Assembly (NCBI RefSeq): GCF_002575655.3
Contig: NC_053040.3
Location: 459,592,780-459,656,779, forward strand
DNA from: Aegilops tauschii subsp. strangulata
Lineage: Eukaryota; Streptophyta; Magnoliopsida; Poales; Poaceae
DNA: 64,000 bases
Reading direction: 5' to 3'
Below the pieces are notes generated by a model, which was given only the letters and a program-made list of their open reading frames with translations, was not told where the DNA came from and did not search any database. Below are positions 36,401-47,339 of this stretch, piece after piece. The position numbers and the translations under genes are program-made. The stretch's first letter is position 1. Each line of letters starts with the position of its first letter.

Positions 36401-36799
36401 ACCACAACTACCTTCAAGGGAGTAATACCCGGCGTTGAAGCTCACTGCATGGGCTCAATCACATTGGAAGTCGTCTTCGGTTCGCCGGACAACTTTTGAA
36501 GCGAAGACTTGATCTTCGATATTGTCCCGTTCCACAGTAGCTACCATGCACTGCTCGGGCGGACCGCTTTTGCTCGTTTCAATGCGGTCCCACACTACGC
36601 CTATCTAAAGCTTAAGATGGCCGGTCCATGCGGCGTCATCACGATCAACGGAAACACGGAACGCTCCCTCCGTACCGAGGAGCATACCGCGGCCATCGCA
36701 GCCGAAGTACAAAGCGGCCCCGTCAAGCCGCATATCTCATCGACCATTAAGCCGTCGGCCTCTATTACACAGGACTGGTCAATTTTAGAGCTGGATTAG
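33497..36799 (+). pseudogene. Element D gag and aspartic protease, with premature stops
   Basis: Starts MPSTEGSVAPSIIYNN, parallel to the C gag. Further frames follow at 34,040-34,678 (acidic and basic tracts). The gag core contains PDADDLSHIIQQPGESARK, and a Lys/Asn-rich stretch has HTNRNCWVF. Protease has VLMDGGSSLNLLYQD. Two stops can be read against C: TAG at 35,354-35,356 where C has Trp (ARHWLN), and TGA at 36,497-36,499 where C has Arg (DNFRSE). A frameshift near 35,290 adds to this. The final frame ends at 36,799 with no RT after it. Confidence 0.85.
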
Positions 36800-38019
36800 C
36801 AGTTCCGCCTCCGTCGTTCCGCCTCCGTTGCATGCATAATTATGCACTTAAAATATCTTGGTCATTGGCGGAGGCACAATACGGACAGGCATACAATACG
36901 GTTCGCCCTCCTACAGCCTTCTTCTCTTTTCTAACTATATCTTATCTTTGGCCACAGGTGAATCAAAACCAGTTCATCCTACGGACCTACAAGGACTCTT
37001 TTTGAGCCCGGTTTCGTACAAATAACCAAAGATTACTCCTTTTAAGGAATCCTTTTCGCTGAGGCAAAGACAGCGTAGACATGCGGCAGGAGGTCCAAAA
37101 GATTTTCTGTAGACCAAACACTCTATTTAAAACCTGTATAGAGCCTTTTTCCTCAGCCTTCGACCCCTGGCATGTAAAATGGCCTGGGTAGTGGTGTTAT
37201 AATCTGTAAGATTGCGTTCGACGTATCAATCAGATTCTAGTGAACATAATCCGTCTTCAGTATTTGCTTCTTCGGTTGTTTCATGCACACACCTCGGCAC
37301 AGATCGCCAGGGGCTCGATACGATAACATATGGGTTGCCGAAAAGTCCGAATAGCTCTACAGCATACTTCGGCGTCACAAGTTTGGCATTATATGCATCA
37401 GCTCTGAATCATGTCTTTGGTCAATAGTTGGGTTGCCCGGCTCCTGTGCTTACTACCTTACATTCCGTCTTATCGGCTAGGGTAGTAAAGGGAGAACTAC
37501 TCGATTGTGTTTCCGGTTCACCTGGTTAAACACCTCAGTAGAGAAAGAAAAATAACTGTCATGATGCGGGAGCTAGTCAACCACTCGGCGACCTATTAGA
37601 ATCTTTTGTGATTTCTTCCGTACTACACGAAGGACCGTTTTTTGGGTCACCTATGTAACGCAACCGTATTCGGATAACCGCATACATACCAGGGGCTACC
37701 TCGTAGACCCACCGTCAAACTCCTATGGCTAAGTGAAAGTGTTAAAGCCCTATAGTCCGATTGCCTAGTTCGTTGCACTGACACCTCCGTTAAGGACCAA
37801 GACGTTGGGTCAAGAGTGATTAGGTACCATTCCGAACACCCCCGTATTATATGCGAGGGGGCCATAGCCGACGACTGGCAAACTTTCAGATTATAAAAAA
37901 CGGCCGCACAGGAGGAAATAACTTTCAGGCAAAGGTATGAATATAACACAACCTTAATGTATCATAATATTGTTCTCACAATTCCGGTGCATTTATTCGA
38001 ACATAATATCCTTCGAGCA
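36800..38019. other. Element D spacer where RT and integrase are missing
   Basis: No convincing coding frame. It is about as long as the matching spacer of C (26,460-27,675) and shares short blocks with it, including a pyrimidine-rich tract ending in AG (near 36,957) with an acceptor-like look. The deletion of pol thus predates the separate insertion of C and D. Confidence 0.7.
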
Positions 38020-41000
38020 CTAACCCTCTATCAAGCGGGCGCCCTCTAGGACGTCCTCTAAATAATGCTCCGGCGTGCGATGGTCCTTGCCTCCGGGCGG
38101 GCCCTTAGCTGCAACATCGATGGCCTTCATCTTTGCCCAGTACATCTTGACGCGGGCGAAGGCCATCCGGGCACCTTCTATGCACGACGACCACTTGACG
38201 GCGTCGATACGCGACACTGCATCGACAAGTCACTGCACCAAAACAAAATAGCTGTTCGGAATGGGTTCAGCCGGCCATAGCCGGGCCACGACGTCCTTCA
38301 TGGCAGCTCCGGACATATTGTGGAGCTCGGCCCACTGGGCCATCTGTTCGTTCAGCAACGTCGGACGCCGTGGCACGTTGAATTGTGACCAGAAAAGCTT
38401 CTCCGCAACATGTCCTTCCTGCGCTTGGAAGAACTGTGCCGCGTCGGAGACACTCTTCGGCAGGTCCAAGAACGCGTATGGAGAACTCCACAATTGATTA
38501 AGCAGAGCATACTTCGGTCACTGAACTTAGTCTATAAAAGAAAGGGCTTACCAGCCGCTATCTCCCCAGCTTGTCGGATCTCCTCTCGAGCCGCTCTAGA
38601 CTCGGACCGTGCTTCTCTCGCCTCTTGTAAGGCCTTGTCGAGTTCGGCTGCCTTGGCTTTTGTTATCCTCCTCGAGTGATTTGCATTTGCCAGTGGCATC
38701 CTTTAGCTCTTGCTATATGGTAGATATTCTCTCCTCGCACTAGCGCCGACTAGCCTGTTCGGCCTTTAAATCAGCAGCCGCCTTCTTGGCAGCCGCATTG
38801 CTCACTCTGGCCTGCTCCTTGGCCTGGGCAAGCTCGGCCGGAAGGGTCTCAACCGCGGCAGCACCATCTACAGTTATGCATGTCACAGTGTATAATTTTC
38901 AGCTTCGTGCTCATACTATTATACATGCATAAGCGGGTTGTCCCAAAACATACCTTGTGCCTCGTCGAGCCGCCTATTAATAAGAGTAATGTCCTCATCA
39001 GCTAACTCAAGATTATGCTTTAGATATGCAACTTCTGCAGCTTGGGCGGTCGCCATTGACATAACAGCCTGTTTTCAAATTAATTATGTTACTTCCTGAG
39101 CATATCTTTTTGATCCTCTGATCGCCTCCCTGTGGAAACCGACCAGAGTCTCAGGGGCTACTATCTATACACAGGTGCATTTTGCATGTTAATAGCGGTT
39201 AAAGATATTACATTGCATACCTTGAAGCCACTCAGCAGGCCCGTGAAGGCTTCATTCAATCCGCTTCTCGCGGACAGAATCCTCTCAACTACCGTACCCA
39301 TTAAGGTACGATGTTCCTCTGAGATGGACGCACTTTGCAATGTGCCCATCAGAGTATCCGACACCTCCGGATTCCTGGAGGCTGCTGCGGGAGTACGGAC
39401 TCCCTTCAAAGGGGTACACTTACTCGACCCTAGAGTCATCTTCGGCTGTAAACCGGATAATTCGGGGCCCTCATTGTTGGTCCCCGTGGGGGCTGCCTCC
39501 CCTGGACCCTTGACGATCGAATTATCACCCTCGGGCGCTATCTTCATTGTCCCCCGCGCCGCTGGATGGTCAGGGGAGATCCTCCGGGACGACACCTCGA
39601 AGTCGTCCGCCCTTAGGGGCGAGGAAGCCTGTGGAGGCATCTCACTTTCCATCATCTCCGGAGGCAAGTCCCCCGATGAGGAGGACTGTTGAGGTAGATA
39701 GCAGGCCGGACTGCAAACATATAGTTTAAATGTTACCCTTGCAACCCGAAAATAATGGGACATGTCTAGAGCATCCTTGTTCAATTACGATTCGGCAAGG
39801 GGCTTTCCCCTAGAGAGGTGCTTTGCGTCAACATCGGCTTCCGAACCCGAACCATCTGACAGGGATATCTTCCCTCTCTTGGGTGCCTCCACCTCCAAGT
39901 CTTTGGAGGCAGTCCTTTTCTTTTCGTGGGGAGAAGGGATATCACCTTATTCTTCCCCTTCATCTTCATCTTCAGGAGAGGGAGCTTCAGTCTCCCTGGA
40001 CGTAGCGTCCAGTATACCTTTAGAGCGGAGGCCACCTTCAGCCCTTTTGTTCTTCTTCCTGTCCTCCTTCGCCGGCATTTGATACGGTGTGGGGGCCAGC
40101 ATCCTCATTTACACATGATCAGCCGAGTCTTCGGGAAGTGGAGCTGAACACCTAATTCGTTCCGCCTTCTTTATCCAGCCCTGGTCGAAGATAGGTTTCT
40201 CAGTACATCGCTATGGGATAATCAACCGAGTTGCGTTCAGAAGTTGGGTGCTTACCGAGGTATCCGGATGGTTGCAGTCGAGGCCGATGTCCTCGGATGT
40301 GTCCGACCACTACTTTCGAGTCTTGAAGAATAGTTTCCACATCCCTTTGTGCGTTGTGCCGAAGAATTGCTGAAGGGTCTGCGGTCCTTCCGGATTGAAC
40401 TCCCACATGCGGAGAGGCCATCGCTGGCACGGGAGGATCCGGTGGACTAGCATCACCTGGATCACGTTAATGAGGCCGGTGTCCTTTTTGAGGATGCTCT
40501 GGATACGACTTTGCAGCGTCTGCACTTCATCAGTTGATCCCCAGTCTAGCCCCTTGTTAATCCATGATGCGAGCCGCAATGGAGGGCTAGACCGGAATGC
40601 AGGCGTGGCTGCCCATTTGGTACCGCGGGGTTCGGTGATATAGAACCACTCCCGTTGCCATAAGTTGGAGGTTTCCGTGAAGGTGCCTTTTGGCCAGATA
40701 GTATTGGCGAGCTTGCTCACCATAGCACCGCCGCACTCCGCCTACTCCTCGTCGACTATCTTCGGCTTCACATTGAAGGTCTTGAGCCATAGGCCGAAGT
40801 GTGTGGAGGGATGCGGAGAAAAGCCTCACACATGACGATAAACGCCGAGATGTGAAGAAAGGAGTCTGGAGCTAGATCGTGAAAATCTAGCCCATAATAG
40901 AACGAAGGGGTGGAGAGCGAACCCTAGCCCAGGGAGGAAGTGAGAGATGAATACAACCCTCTCGCCGGATTTTGGTGTAGGGATAACCTGCCCCTTGGCA

Positions 41001-41113
41001 GGGAGCCTGTGGGGGATTTCCGTAGTCAGGTACCTCGCCTCCCGGAGCTTCGCGATATCTTCCTCGGTGACCGAGGAGGCCGCTCACCTGCCTTGGGAGC
41101 TGGATCCAGATAT
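38020..41113 (-). pseudogene. Element D antisense accessory gene, multi-exon, start codon lost
   Basis: This is the minus-strand counterpart of the C gene. Landmarks are shared with C: WYQ-type block EWFYITEPRGTKW (in frame 40,723-40,310), VMLVHRILPCQRWPL, and at the C-terminus KMYWAKMKAID, RTPEHYLEDVLEGA. At the position of C's ATG the codon is ATA (complement of 41,111-41,113). Frameshifts lie near 40,830. Intron-like borders occur, for example a donor gtaagccc (minus) near 38,545. A TATA box lies near 41,223-41,229 (minus) with a C/T-rich leader. Confidence 0.7.
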
Positions 41114-41664
41114 AACTAGAAGGCTTGGTAGCAATGAAAGAAATCGAGACCTGGGTGCTGGAGCTTGAGGCTGGAAAGGCTCGGGAAGAGGTAGGCGTGG
41201 GGGAGAAAGATGGGTCTGTACCCCTTTATAAAGGCGATGAATATCGAACGCCTCCTCATGGGCCTTAAAGCTCGCCTATTCCCAAAGGATCGTGCAAACG
41301 AAATGGTTGGATTAACCACGCCCATATTGATAAGAATCCCATGATAAGGGGGCACGATCTATGCTTTGACAAGATGTGCCAATAAAGACCGCGTCTCGTA
41401 ACGTGGAGCGAGAGGCTGAAAGATGGTTCGAAATAATAACCAGGCAAGGGACGTAATGTCTCACCACAAAAGTTGTCAGTAGATGGGACTTGTTAAATAT
41501 TACACCCTATTGTGGTTGTGTGTGGTGTCTGTTTCGCAGAGCCGGACACGTTTTCTATGTTCGAGGGCTACTTTGAAGTATTCGGAGGAGGAACCCGCCT
41601 TGCAATGTTGAAGACAATCTGCGCGCTGGACACATCGTCATTGAAGCCTAGTTCAGGGGCTACT

Positions 41665-42132
41665 GAGGGAGTCCTGGATTAAGGGGTCCTTGGGCGTCTG
41701 GGCTATGTGACATGGGCCGGACTAATGGCCCGTGAAGATAAAGGCGGAGGATTTTCTCCGTGTCCAGACGGGACTCTCCTTTGCGTGGATGGCAAGCTTG
41801 GCGTTCGGATGTGAAGATTCCTTTCTCTATAAACCAACTCTGTACAACCCTAGGTCCCTCCGGTGTCTATATAAACCGGAGGGTTTAGTACGTAGAGGCA
41901 ATCATAATCATATAGGTTAGACATCTAGGGTTTAGCCATTACGATCTCGAGGTAGATCAACTCTTGTAAACCCCATATTCATCCAAGATAATCAAGCAGG
42001 AAGTAGGGTATTACCTCCATCAAGAGGGCCCGAACCTGGGTAAACATCGTGTCCCTGTCTCCTGTTACCTTCGATCCTAAGATGCACAGTTCGGGACCCC
42101 CTACCCGAGATCTGCCAGTTTTGACACCGACA
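41665..42132 (+). repeat. Element D 3' LTR
   Basis: 468 bp, paired with 33,001-33,470. It is preceded by ttcaggggctac, the polypurine-type tract also present in C. Confidence 0.94.
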
Positions 42133-42333
42133 CCCGGTTCGCCGATCTTGCCGATGAAGACGTGGATTCCGCCGAAGGGGACCCGGTACCCATACTCGAT
42201 TGAGCCGGCCTCGGGGCCCCAGCCCGCATTGTCGATGTAGAGCTTGCCGCGATGACTCTTGGTCATCCGGCCCACATCGTATCCCTTGATCCCTTTGAAG
42301 CTGCCATGTAAGAACTCGAAACCACCGTGCGCT
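42133..42333 (-). pseudogene. Element B leader/gag start region
   Basis: The minus frame directly after the primer site reads GFEFLHGSFKGIKGYDVGR, then GYRVPFGGIHVFIGKIGEP, and is cut by D. It may be the start of an ORF before gag or part of the leader. It resumes at 32,995 with EPDICTDIIETAQR. Confidence 0.55.
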
Positions 42334-42352
42334 GGCCCCATGGTGGGCGCCA
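42334..42352 (-). other. Element B primer binding site
   Basis: On the minus strand tggcgcccaccatggggcc lies 2 nt after the 5' LTR. The matching tRNA 3' end would read ggccccatggtgggcgcca. I could not name the tRNA with confidence. Confidence 0.65.
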
Positions 42353-42354
42353 AC

Positions 42355-42892
42355 TGTCGTGGAATTGTCACGGCAGATGTCCTAGTGTGAGGACTTAGTC
42401 GTGGAGCCATCACAACTTGGTTAGCTTAAAGGGGTTAAACGGGACAAAGGACACAGGGAGTTTATACTGTTTCGGCCCCTTGCGGTGAATGTAAAGGCCT
42501 AATCCAGTTTGAGGTGGTATTGCTTATGTCTCGATTACCAGGGAGCAAATACGCTTGACCTAGCTTTTGATCTGTTCTCTCTTACCCTAAACCGTCGCCG
42601 GGTCGTCCCTTTATATACACAGGTTGACGCCCTACGACTTATGGAGTCCCGGCCGGCTCATAAACGTGTCCGGCCTGGTAACTAATTACACTTGCCTTAC
42701 AATACAAGTTATACATATATGGCGGTTTACACTTTATGGGCTTTAAGCCGCCTTTGGTCTTTGGGCCTTTTAACAAGTCTCCTTCATGAACCGCCATCTT
42801 CAACATCTTCATGGGCTTCGTCTTGATGAACCGCCATTGGGATAACCCAGCCCCTCCTGGGCGGGTCATACCCAATAGTCATATCCCCAACA
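42355..42892 (-). repeat. Element B 5' LTR
   Basis: 538 bp, minus orientation, with a TATA-like gtatataaa (complement of about 42,610-42,618). It is flanked on the right by the duplication cctat at 42,893-42,897. Confidence 0.95.
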
Positions 42893-42897
42893 CCTAT

Positions 42898-43257
42898 TCT
42901 TTGGCATTCATCACAAGATTAGACATACTTACGAGCATCCTTGAAGAGAGTAGGCCAATAAAATCCAGATTGCAGTACCTTATGAGCAGTTCTATCTCCA
43001 GCATGATGCCCTCCATAGGGTTCGGAGTGACATTTCCATACGATTTGTCCCTGTTCATGCTCAGGTACACAATGTCTAATAATACCATCTACTCCTTCTT
43101 TATAAAGATGTGGGTCATCCCAAAAGTAATGTCTTAAATCATAGAAGAATTTTTTCTTTTATTGGTAAGTAAAGCTAGGTGGCAAATATTTGGCAACAAT
43201 ATAATTAGCATAGTCAGCATACCAAGGAGTACTATTAGCAACATTTATTGTAGCTAA
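42898..43257 (-). pseudogene. Element A RNase H-to-integrase linker and integrase zinc-binding part
   Basis: The minus strand here parallels F at 52,120-52,335. Fragments of the zinc-binding region are still readable, but stops and shifts break the frame. The B insertion lies immediately to the left, so the rest of integrase is at 2,728-3,613. Confidence 0.75.
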
Positions 43258-45010
43258 CTACTCATCAGGAAAGCTATCATCAATAGGTAATGGGTCATCA
43301 AGCACATTTTCAAGCCTAGACAAGTTATCAGCTACGGGGTTCTCAGCTCCTTTTCTATCAACAATATGCAAATAAAATTCTTGTAACAAGAGAACCCAAC
43401 GAATAAGTCTAGGTTCAGCATCTTTCTTTTCCATAAGATATTTAATAGCAGCATGGTCTGTGTGAACAGTTACTTTGGAATCAACAATGTAAGGCCTAAA
43501 TTTATCACAAGCAAACACCACTGCTAAGAATTCTTTTTCAGTAGTAGCATAATTTCTTTGAGCATTGTCTAGAGTTTTACTAGCATAATGAATAACATTC
43601 AATTTCTTATCAACTCTTTGTGCTAGAACAACACCAATAGCATAATCACTAGCATCACACATAATTTCAAAAGGCAAGTTCCAGTCAGGTGGTTGAACTA
43701 TAGGTGCAGTAATTAAAGCTTTCTTGAGTGTTTCAAAGGCTTCCAGACAATCATCGTCAAACACAAAAGGAATATCCTTTTGCAAAAGATTAGTAAGAGG
43801 CCTAGAAATTTTAGAAAAGTCTTTGATAAATCTCCTATAGAAACCAGCATGACCTAGGAAACTACGAATACCTTTGATGTCCTTAGGACACGGCATTTTT
43901 TCAATAGCATCAACCTTAGCTTGGTCCACCTCAATACCTCTTTCAGAAATTTTATGACCCAAGACAATGCCTTCATTAACCATAAAGTGGCTCTTCTCCC
44001 AATTCAAAACAAGATTTGTTTGTTCACATCTCTGCAAAACTCGATCAAGATTGCTTAAACAATCATCAAAAGACTTCCCATAAACAGAGAAGTCATCCAT
44101 GAAAACCTCAACAATCTTTTCACAAAAGTCAGAGAATATAGCCATCATGCATCTTTGAAAGGTAGCAGGTGCATTACATAAACCAAAAGGCATATGTCTA
44201 TAAGCATAGGTTCCAAAATGACAAGTAAAAGTGGTCTTTTCTTGATTAGGTTGAGAAACATGTATTTGTGAAAAGCTAGAATATCCATCAAGGAAGCAAA
44301 AGTGTGTGTGCTTAGATAATCTTTCAAGCATTTGATCAATAAAAGGCAAAGGGTAATGATCTTTTCTAGTTGCTTTATTTAATTTTCTAAAATCAATTAC
44401 CATTCTATAGCGTGTAACAATTCTTTGTGGAATAAGTTCATTCTTATCGTTAGGAACAACAGTTATACCTCCTTTCTTAGGGACACAATGAACAAGACTT
44501 ACCCATCTACTATCAGCTATGGGATAGATTATACCTGCTTCCAGAAGTTTTAATATTTCCTTTCTTACCACCTCTTTCATCTTTGGATTTAATCGACGTT
44601 GATGATCAACAACTGGTTTAGCATCAGGTTCCATATTAATTTTGTGCTGACATAGAGTGGGACTAATGCCCTTTAAATCATCAAGAGTATATCCAATAGC
44701 AGCCTGGTGCTTCCTTAGAACTTTCAATAATCTTTCTTCTTCATGTTCTGAAAGGTTAGCATTGTTAATAAACAGGATATATTTTCTTTTCATCAAGATA
44801 AGCATATTTTAATGTGTCTGGCAATTGTTTTAATTCAAACACAGGATCACCTTTAGGTGGAGGAGGACCTCCCAGAGTTTCAATAGGCAAATTGTGTTTA
44901 AGTAGAGGACGTTGTTCAAAGAAAATATTATCTATTTCATTTCTTTCATGCATATGTAAATCATTTTCATGGTCTAGCAAGTATTGTTCTAAAGGATCAG
45001 TAGGTGGCAC
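43258..45010 (-). pseudogene. Element A reverse transcriptase and RNase H
   Basis: The 515-codon frame (44,805-43,258) has the Athila RT order: [20 protein letters not shown], then [30 protein letters not shown], the palm block [26 protein letters not shown] and the active site [10 protein letters not shown]. RNase H follows with [24 protein letters not shown] and [11 protein letters not shown], all catalytic acids visible. The upstream piece 45,010-44,765 (EQYLLDHENDLHM) links to protease and is out of frame with RT. The RT-RNase H part is long and undamaged. Confidence 0.93.
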
Positions 45011-45031
45011 AGCAATATAAGCAAGACCAAT

Positions 45032-45667
45032 TTATTCATCCTTACTAGGCAATTCTTTTTCATGATGATTTCTACTAAACTTGGAAAAATTAAACTCATG
45101 AGACTCATCACCAAAGCTAACACCCATAGTTTGTTTCTGGCAATCTATCTTAGCATTAACTGTGTTCAAGAAAGGTCTACCAAAGATAATGGGACAGAAG
45201 TCATCTTGTGGGGAACCAAGAACAAGAAAATCAGTAGGGTATTTTAGTTTCCTACACAAGACTTCAACATCTCTAATAATCCCACAAGGTGATATGGTGT
45301 CTCTATTTGCAAGTTTAATAGTAACATATATGTCTTCTAACTTTGTAGGTGCTATGTCTTCCCTAATTTCTTGATATAACTTGTAAGGAATAGCACTCAC
45401 ACTAGCACCCATGTCACATAAATCATGATAACAGTGATCTCCTATTTTAACTAAAATGACAGGCAGGCCAACAACTAGTCTATATTTATCCCTTTTATCG
45501 GGTTTAGCAATTCTAGCAGCTTCTTCAAAGAAGTAAATAACAAGCCCATCCACATCTTCTTCTAAGAGATCTTTAACCATAGCAATATTAGGTTCAACTC
45601 TAATTTGTTCATCAGGTTTAGGTGTTCTAACAGAAGCTTTTGTTAACCACAGTTGGAACTTTAGCAT
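45032..45667 (-). pseudogene. Element A protease region
   Basis: The 211-codon frame holds LCDMGASVSAIPYKLY with Asp-Met-Gly in place of the usual D[ST]G, as also in F (LYDMGASASAITHSLY). It then has DFLVLGSPQDDFCPIIFG and GRPFLNTVNAKIDC. Athila elements are known for such D-x-GAS protease motifs. Frame breaks separate it from gag (near 45,630) and from the RT frame (near 45,020). Confidence 0.85.
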
Positions 45668-46638
45668 GTTCCTTTATCCTCACAGGAAAAGGAGGTTTCT
45701 CAATATAAGCAGTAGGAACAACTAGATCAACATTGTAGAGTATAGTTTCTTCTTTAACTGGTACTGGTTCTTTAATTTCTGCTTTAATAGGTGAGTGATA
45801 TTTAAACCACTTCTCTTTAGGGAGTTCAACATGAGTAGCAAATGATTCACAAAAGGAGGCTACTATCTCAGAGTCAAGTCCATATTTAGTGCTAAACTTT
45901 TGAAAAGCATTGGTATCCATAAAAGATTTAACACAATCATACTTAAGCTTTATACCTGACTCTTTACCTTCTCGAGTTCCCAATATTCAGAGTTGCGTTT
46001 AATTCTTTCCAAAAGATCCCACTGGAATTCAATAGTTTTCTTCATAAAAGAACCAGCACAAGAAGTATCCAGCATGGTTTGATCATTCCGGGAAAGCCGA
46101 GCATAAAAGTTATGAATAATAATTTCTCTTGAGAGATCATGATTGGGGCATGAATATAACATTGACTTAAGCCTCCCCCAAGCTAGAGCGATACTTTCTC
46201 CTTCACGAGGCCAAAAATTATATATATAATTCCGATCATGATGAACTAGTTGCATATGATAAAATTTTGGTGAAACTCCAATTTTAAACGATTACAATTC
46301 CATGATCCAATATCATCGCATAGCCTATACCATGCCAATGCCTTTCCCTTCAAAGATAAAGGGAAAACCTTTTTCATCACCTCATCTCCGAGTAAACCTG
46401 CAAGCTTGAACAATCCACAAATTTGTTCTACATGTATCAAGTGCATATTAGGATGTCCGCTTCCATCTCCTGCATAAGGATTAGCTAGCAGTTGTTCTAT
46501 CATACCCGAAGGAATTTCATATTCAATATTTTCAGTAGGTGCAGTAGGTTGAGGGGAAATTAATTGTGGTTCCGGACGAGGTGAAGATACCCTGAACAAA
46601 CCCCTCAAAGGATTGTTTTCCATAGTAACAAGTGACAA
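45627..46638 (-). pseudogene. Element A gag, frameshifted
   Basis: Starts MSLVTMENNPLRGLF. The gag core has DEVMKKVFPLSLKGKALAW, RLKLEFHQNF and, after a frameshift near 46,250, NYIYNFWPREGESIALAW. A second break lies near 45,960. F has the same core at 55,858-54,989. Retrotrans_gag-like (PF03732). Confidence 0.88.
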
Positions 46639-46700
46639 TAAATTTCAGCATACTATATAAATGTTTCCTTATCGAATTCCACCTACCAAAGGCGCTTCAC

Positions 46701-46718
46701 TCCCCGGCAACGGCGCCA
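46701..46718 (-). other. Element A primer binding site (tRNA-Asp type)
   Basis: tccccggcaacggcgcca on the plus strand equals the 3' end of plant tRNA-Asp as I recall it, so the minus strand is complementary to that tRNA. It lies 11 nt from the LTR end at 46,730. F has the same 18 nt at 55,936-55,953. Confidence 0.85.
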
Positions 46719-46729
46719 AAAAATAGCTT

Positions 46730-47339
46730 TGATGACCCACAAGTATAGGGGATCAATTGTAGCTCTTTTCGATATGTAAGAGTGTCGAACCCAACGAGGA
46801 GCAGAAGGAAATGACAAGTAGTTTTCAGTAAGGTAATGTCTGCAAGTGCTGAAACTGTAAGTAGTGAGTAGTTTGATAGCAAGATAGTTTGTAACAAGCA
46901 AGTAACGATAGTAGCAATAAGTATGCAGCAAGGTAGCCCAATCCTTTTGAGGCAAAGGACAGGCCAAAACGGTCTCTTATGATAAGCAAAGTGTTCTTGA
47001 GGCGTCACTTTCATCATGTTGATTTGATTTGTGTTCGCTACTTTGATAATTTGATATGTGGGTGGACCGGTGCTTAGGTGCTGTTCTTACTTGAATAAAC
47101 CTCCTACCTATGATTAACCCTCCCGCAAGCATCCGCAACTACGAGAAAAGTATTAAGGATAAATCCTAACCATAGCATTAAACTCTAGGATCCAATCGGT
47201 CCCTTATGGAATAGTGCATAAACCAGGATTTAAGTTTCTGTCACTCTCGCAACCCACCATCTATTTACTACTCCAGAATGCATTCCCTTAGGGCCAAATA
47301 TGGTGAAGTGTCATGCAGTCGACGTTCACATGACATCAC
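46730..47339 (-). repeat. Element A 5' LTR, inner part
   Basis: Begins tgatgacccacaagtatagg and runs to the F insertion. It continues at 57,473-58,342, for about 1,480 bp in total, close to the F LTR length. The F target duplication is atcac (47,335-47,339) on this side. Confidence 0.9.

Larger units (their letters stand above)
33001..42132 (+). mobile_element. Element D: Fatima-like non-autonomous Gypsy element inserted in B, TSD cccga/cccgg
   Basis: LTRs at 33,001-33,470 and 41,665-42,132 begin TGAGGGAG and end CGACA. The 5-bp duplications cccga (32,996-33,000) and cccgg (42,133-42,137) differ by one base. The plus strand has gag and protease (33,497-36,799); the minus strand has the accessory gene (38,020-41,113). 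No RT or integrase. My hand alignment of the LTRs gives about 22 substitutions plus a 1-bp indel in about 470 bp (about 4.7%). It is the same family and architecture as C, in the opposite direction. Confidence 0.93.
3619..42892 (-). mobile_element. Element B: Tat-lineage Gypsy LTR retrotransposon inserted in A, TSD cctat
   Basis: LTRs of 537 and 538 bp lie at 3,619-4,155 and 42,355-42,892, begin TG and end CA, and are flanked by perfect 5-bp duplications cctat (3,614-3,618 and 42,893-42,897). Removing the element rejoins A's integrase sequence as in F. Coding order on the minus strand is gag, protease, RT, Gypsy RNase H, archaeal-type RNase H, integrase. A gene on the opposite strand follows, then the 3' LTR (left). 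The second RNase H and the antisense gene place it in the Tat lineage. Without C and D it is about 13.5 kb. My hand alignment of the two LTRs gives about 21 substitutions (roughly 4%). Confidence 0.95.
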
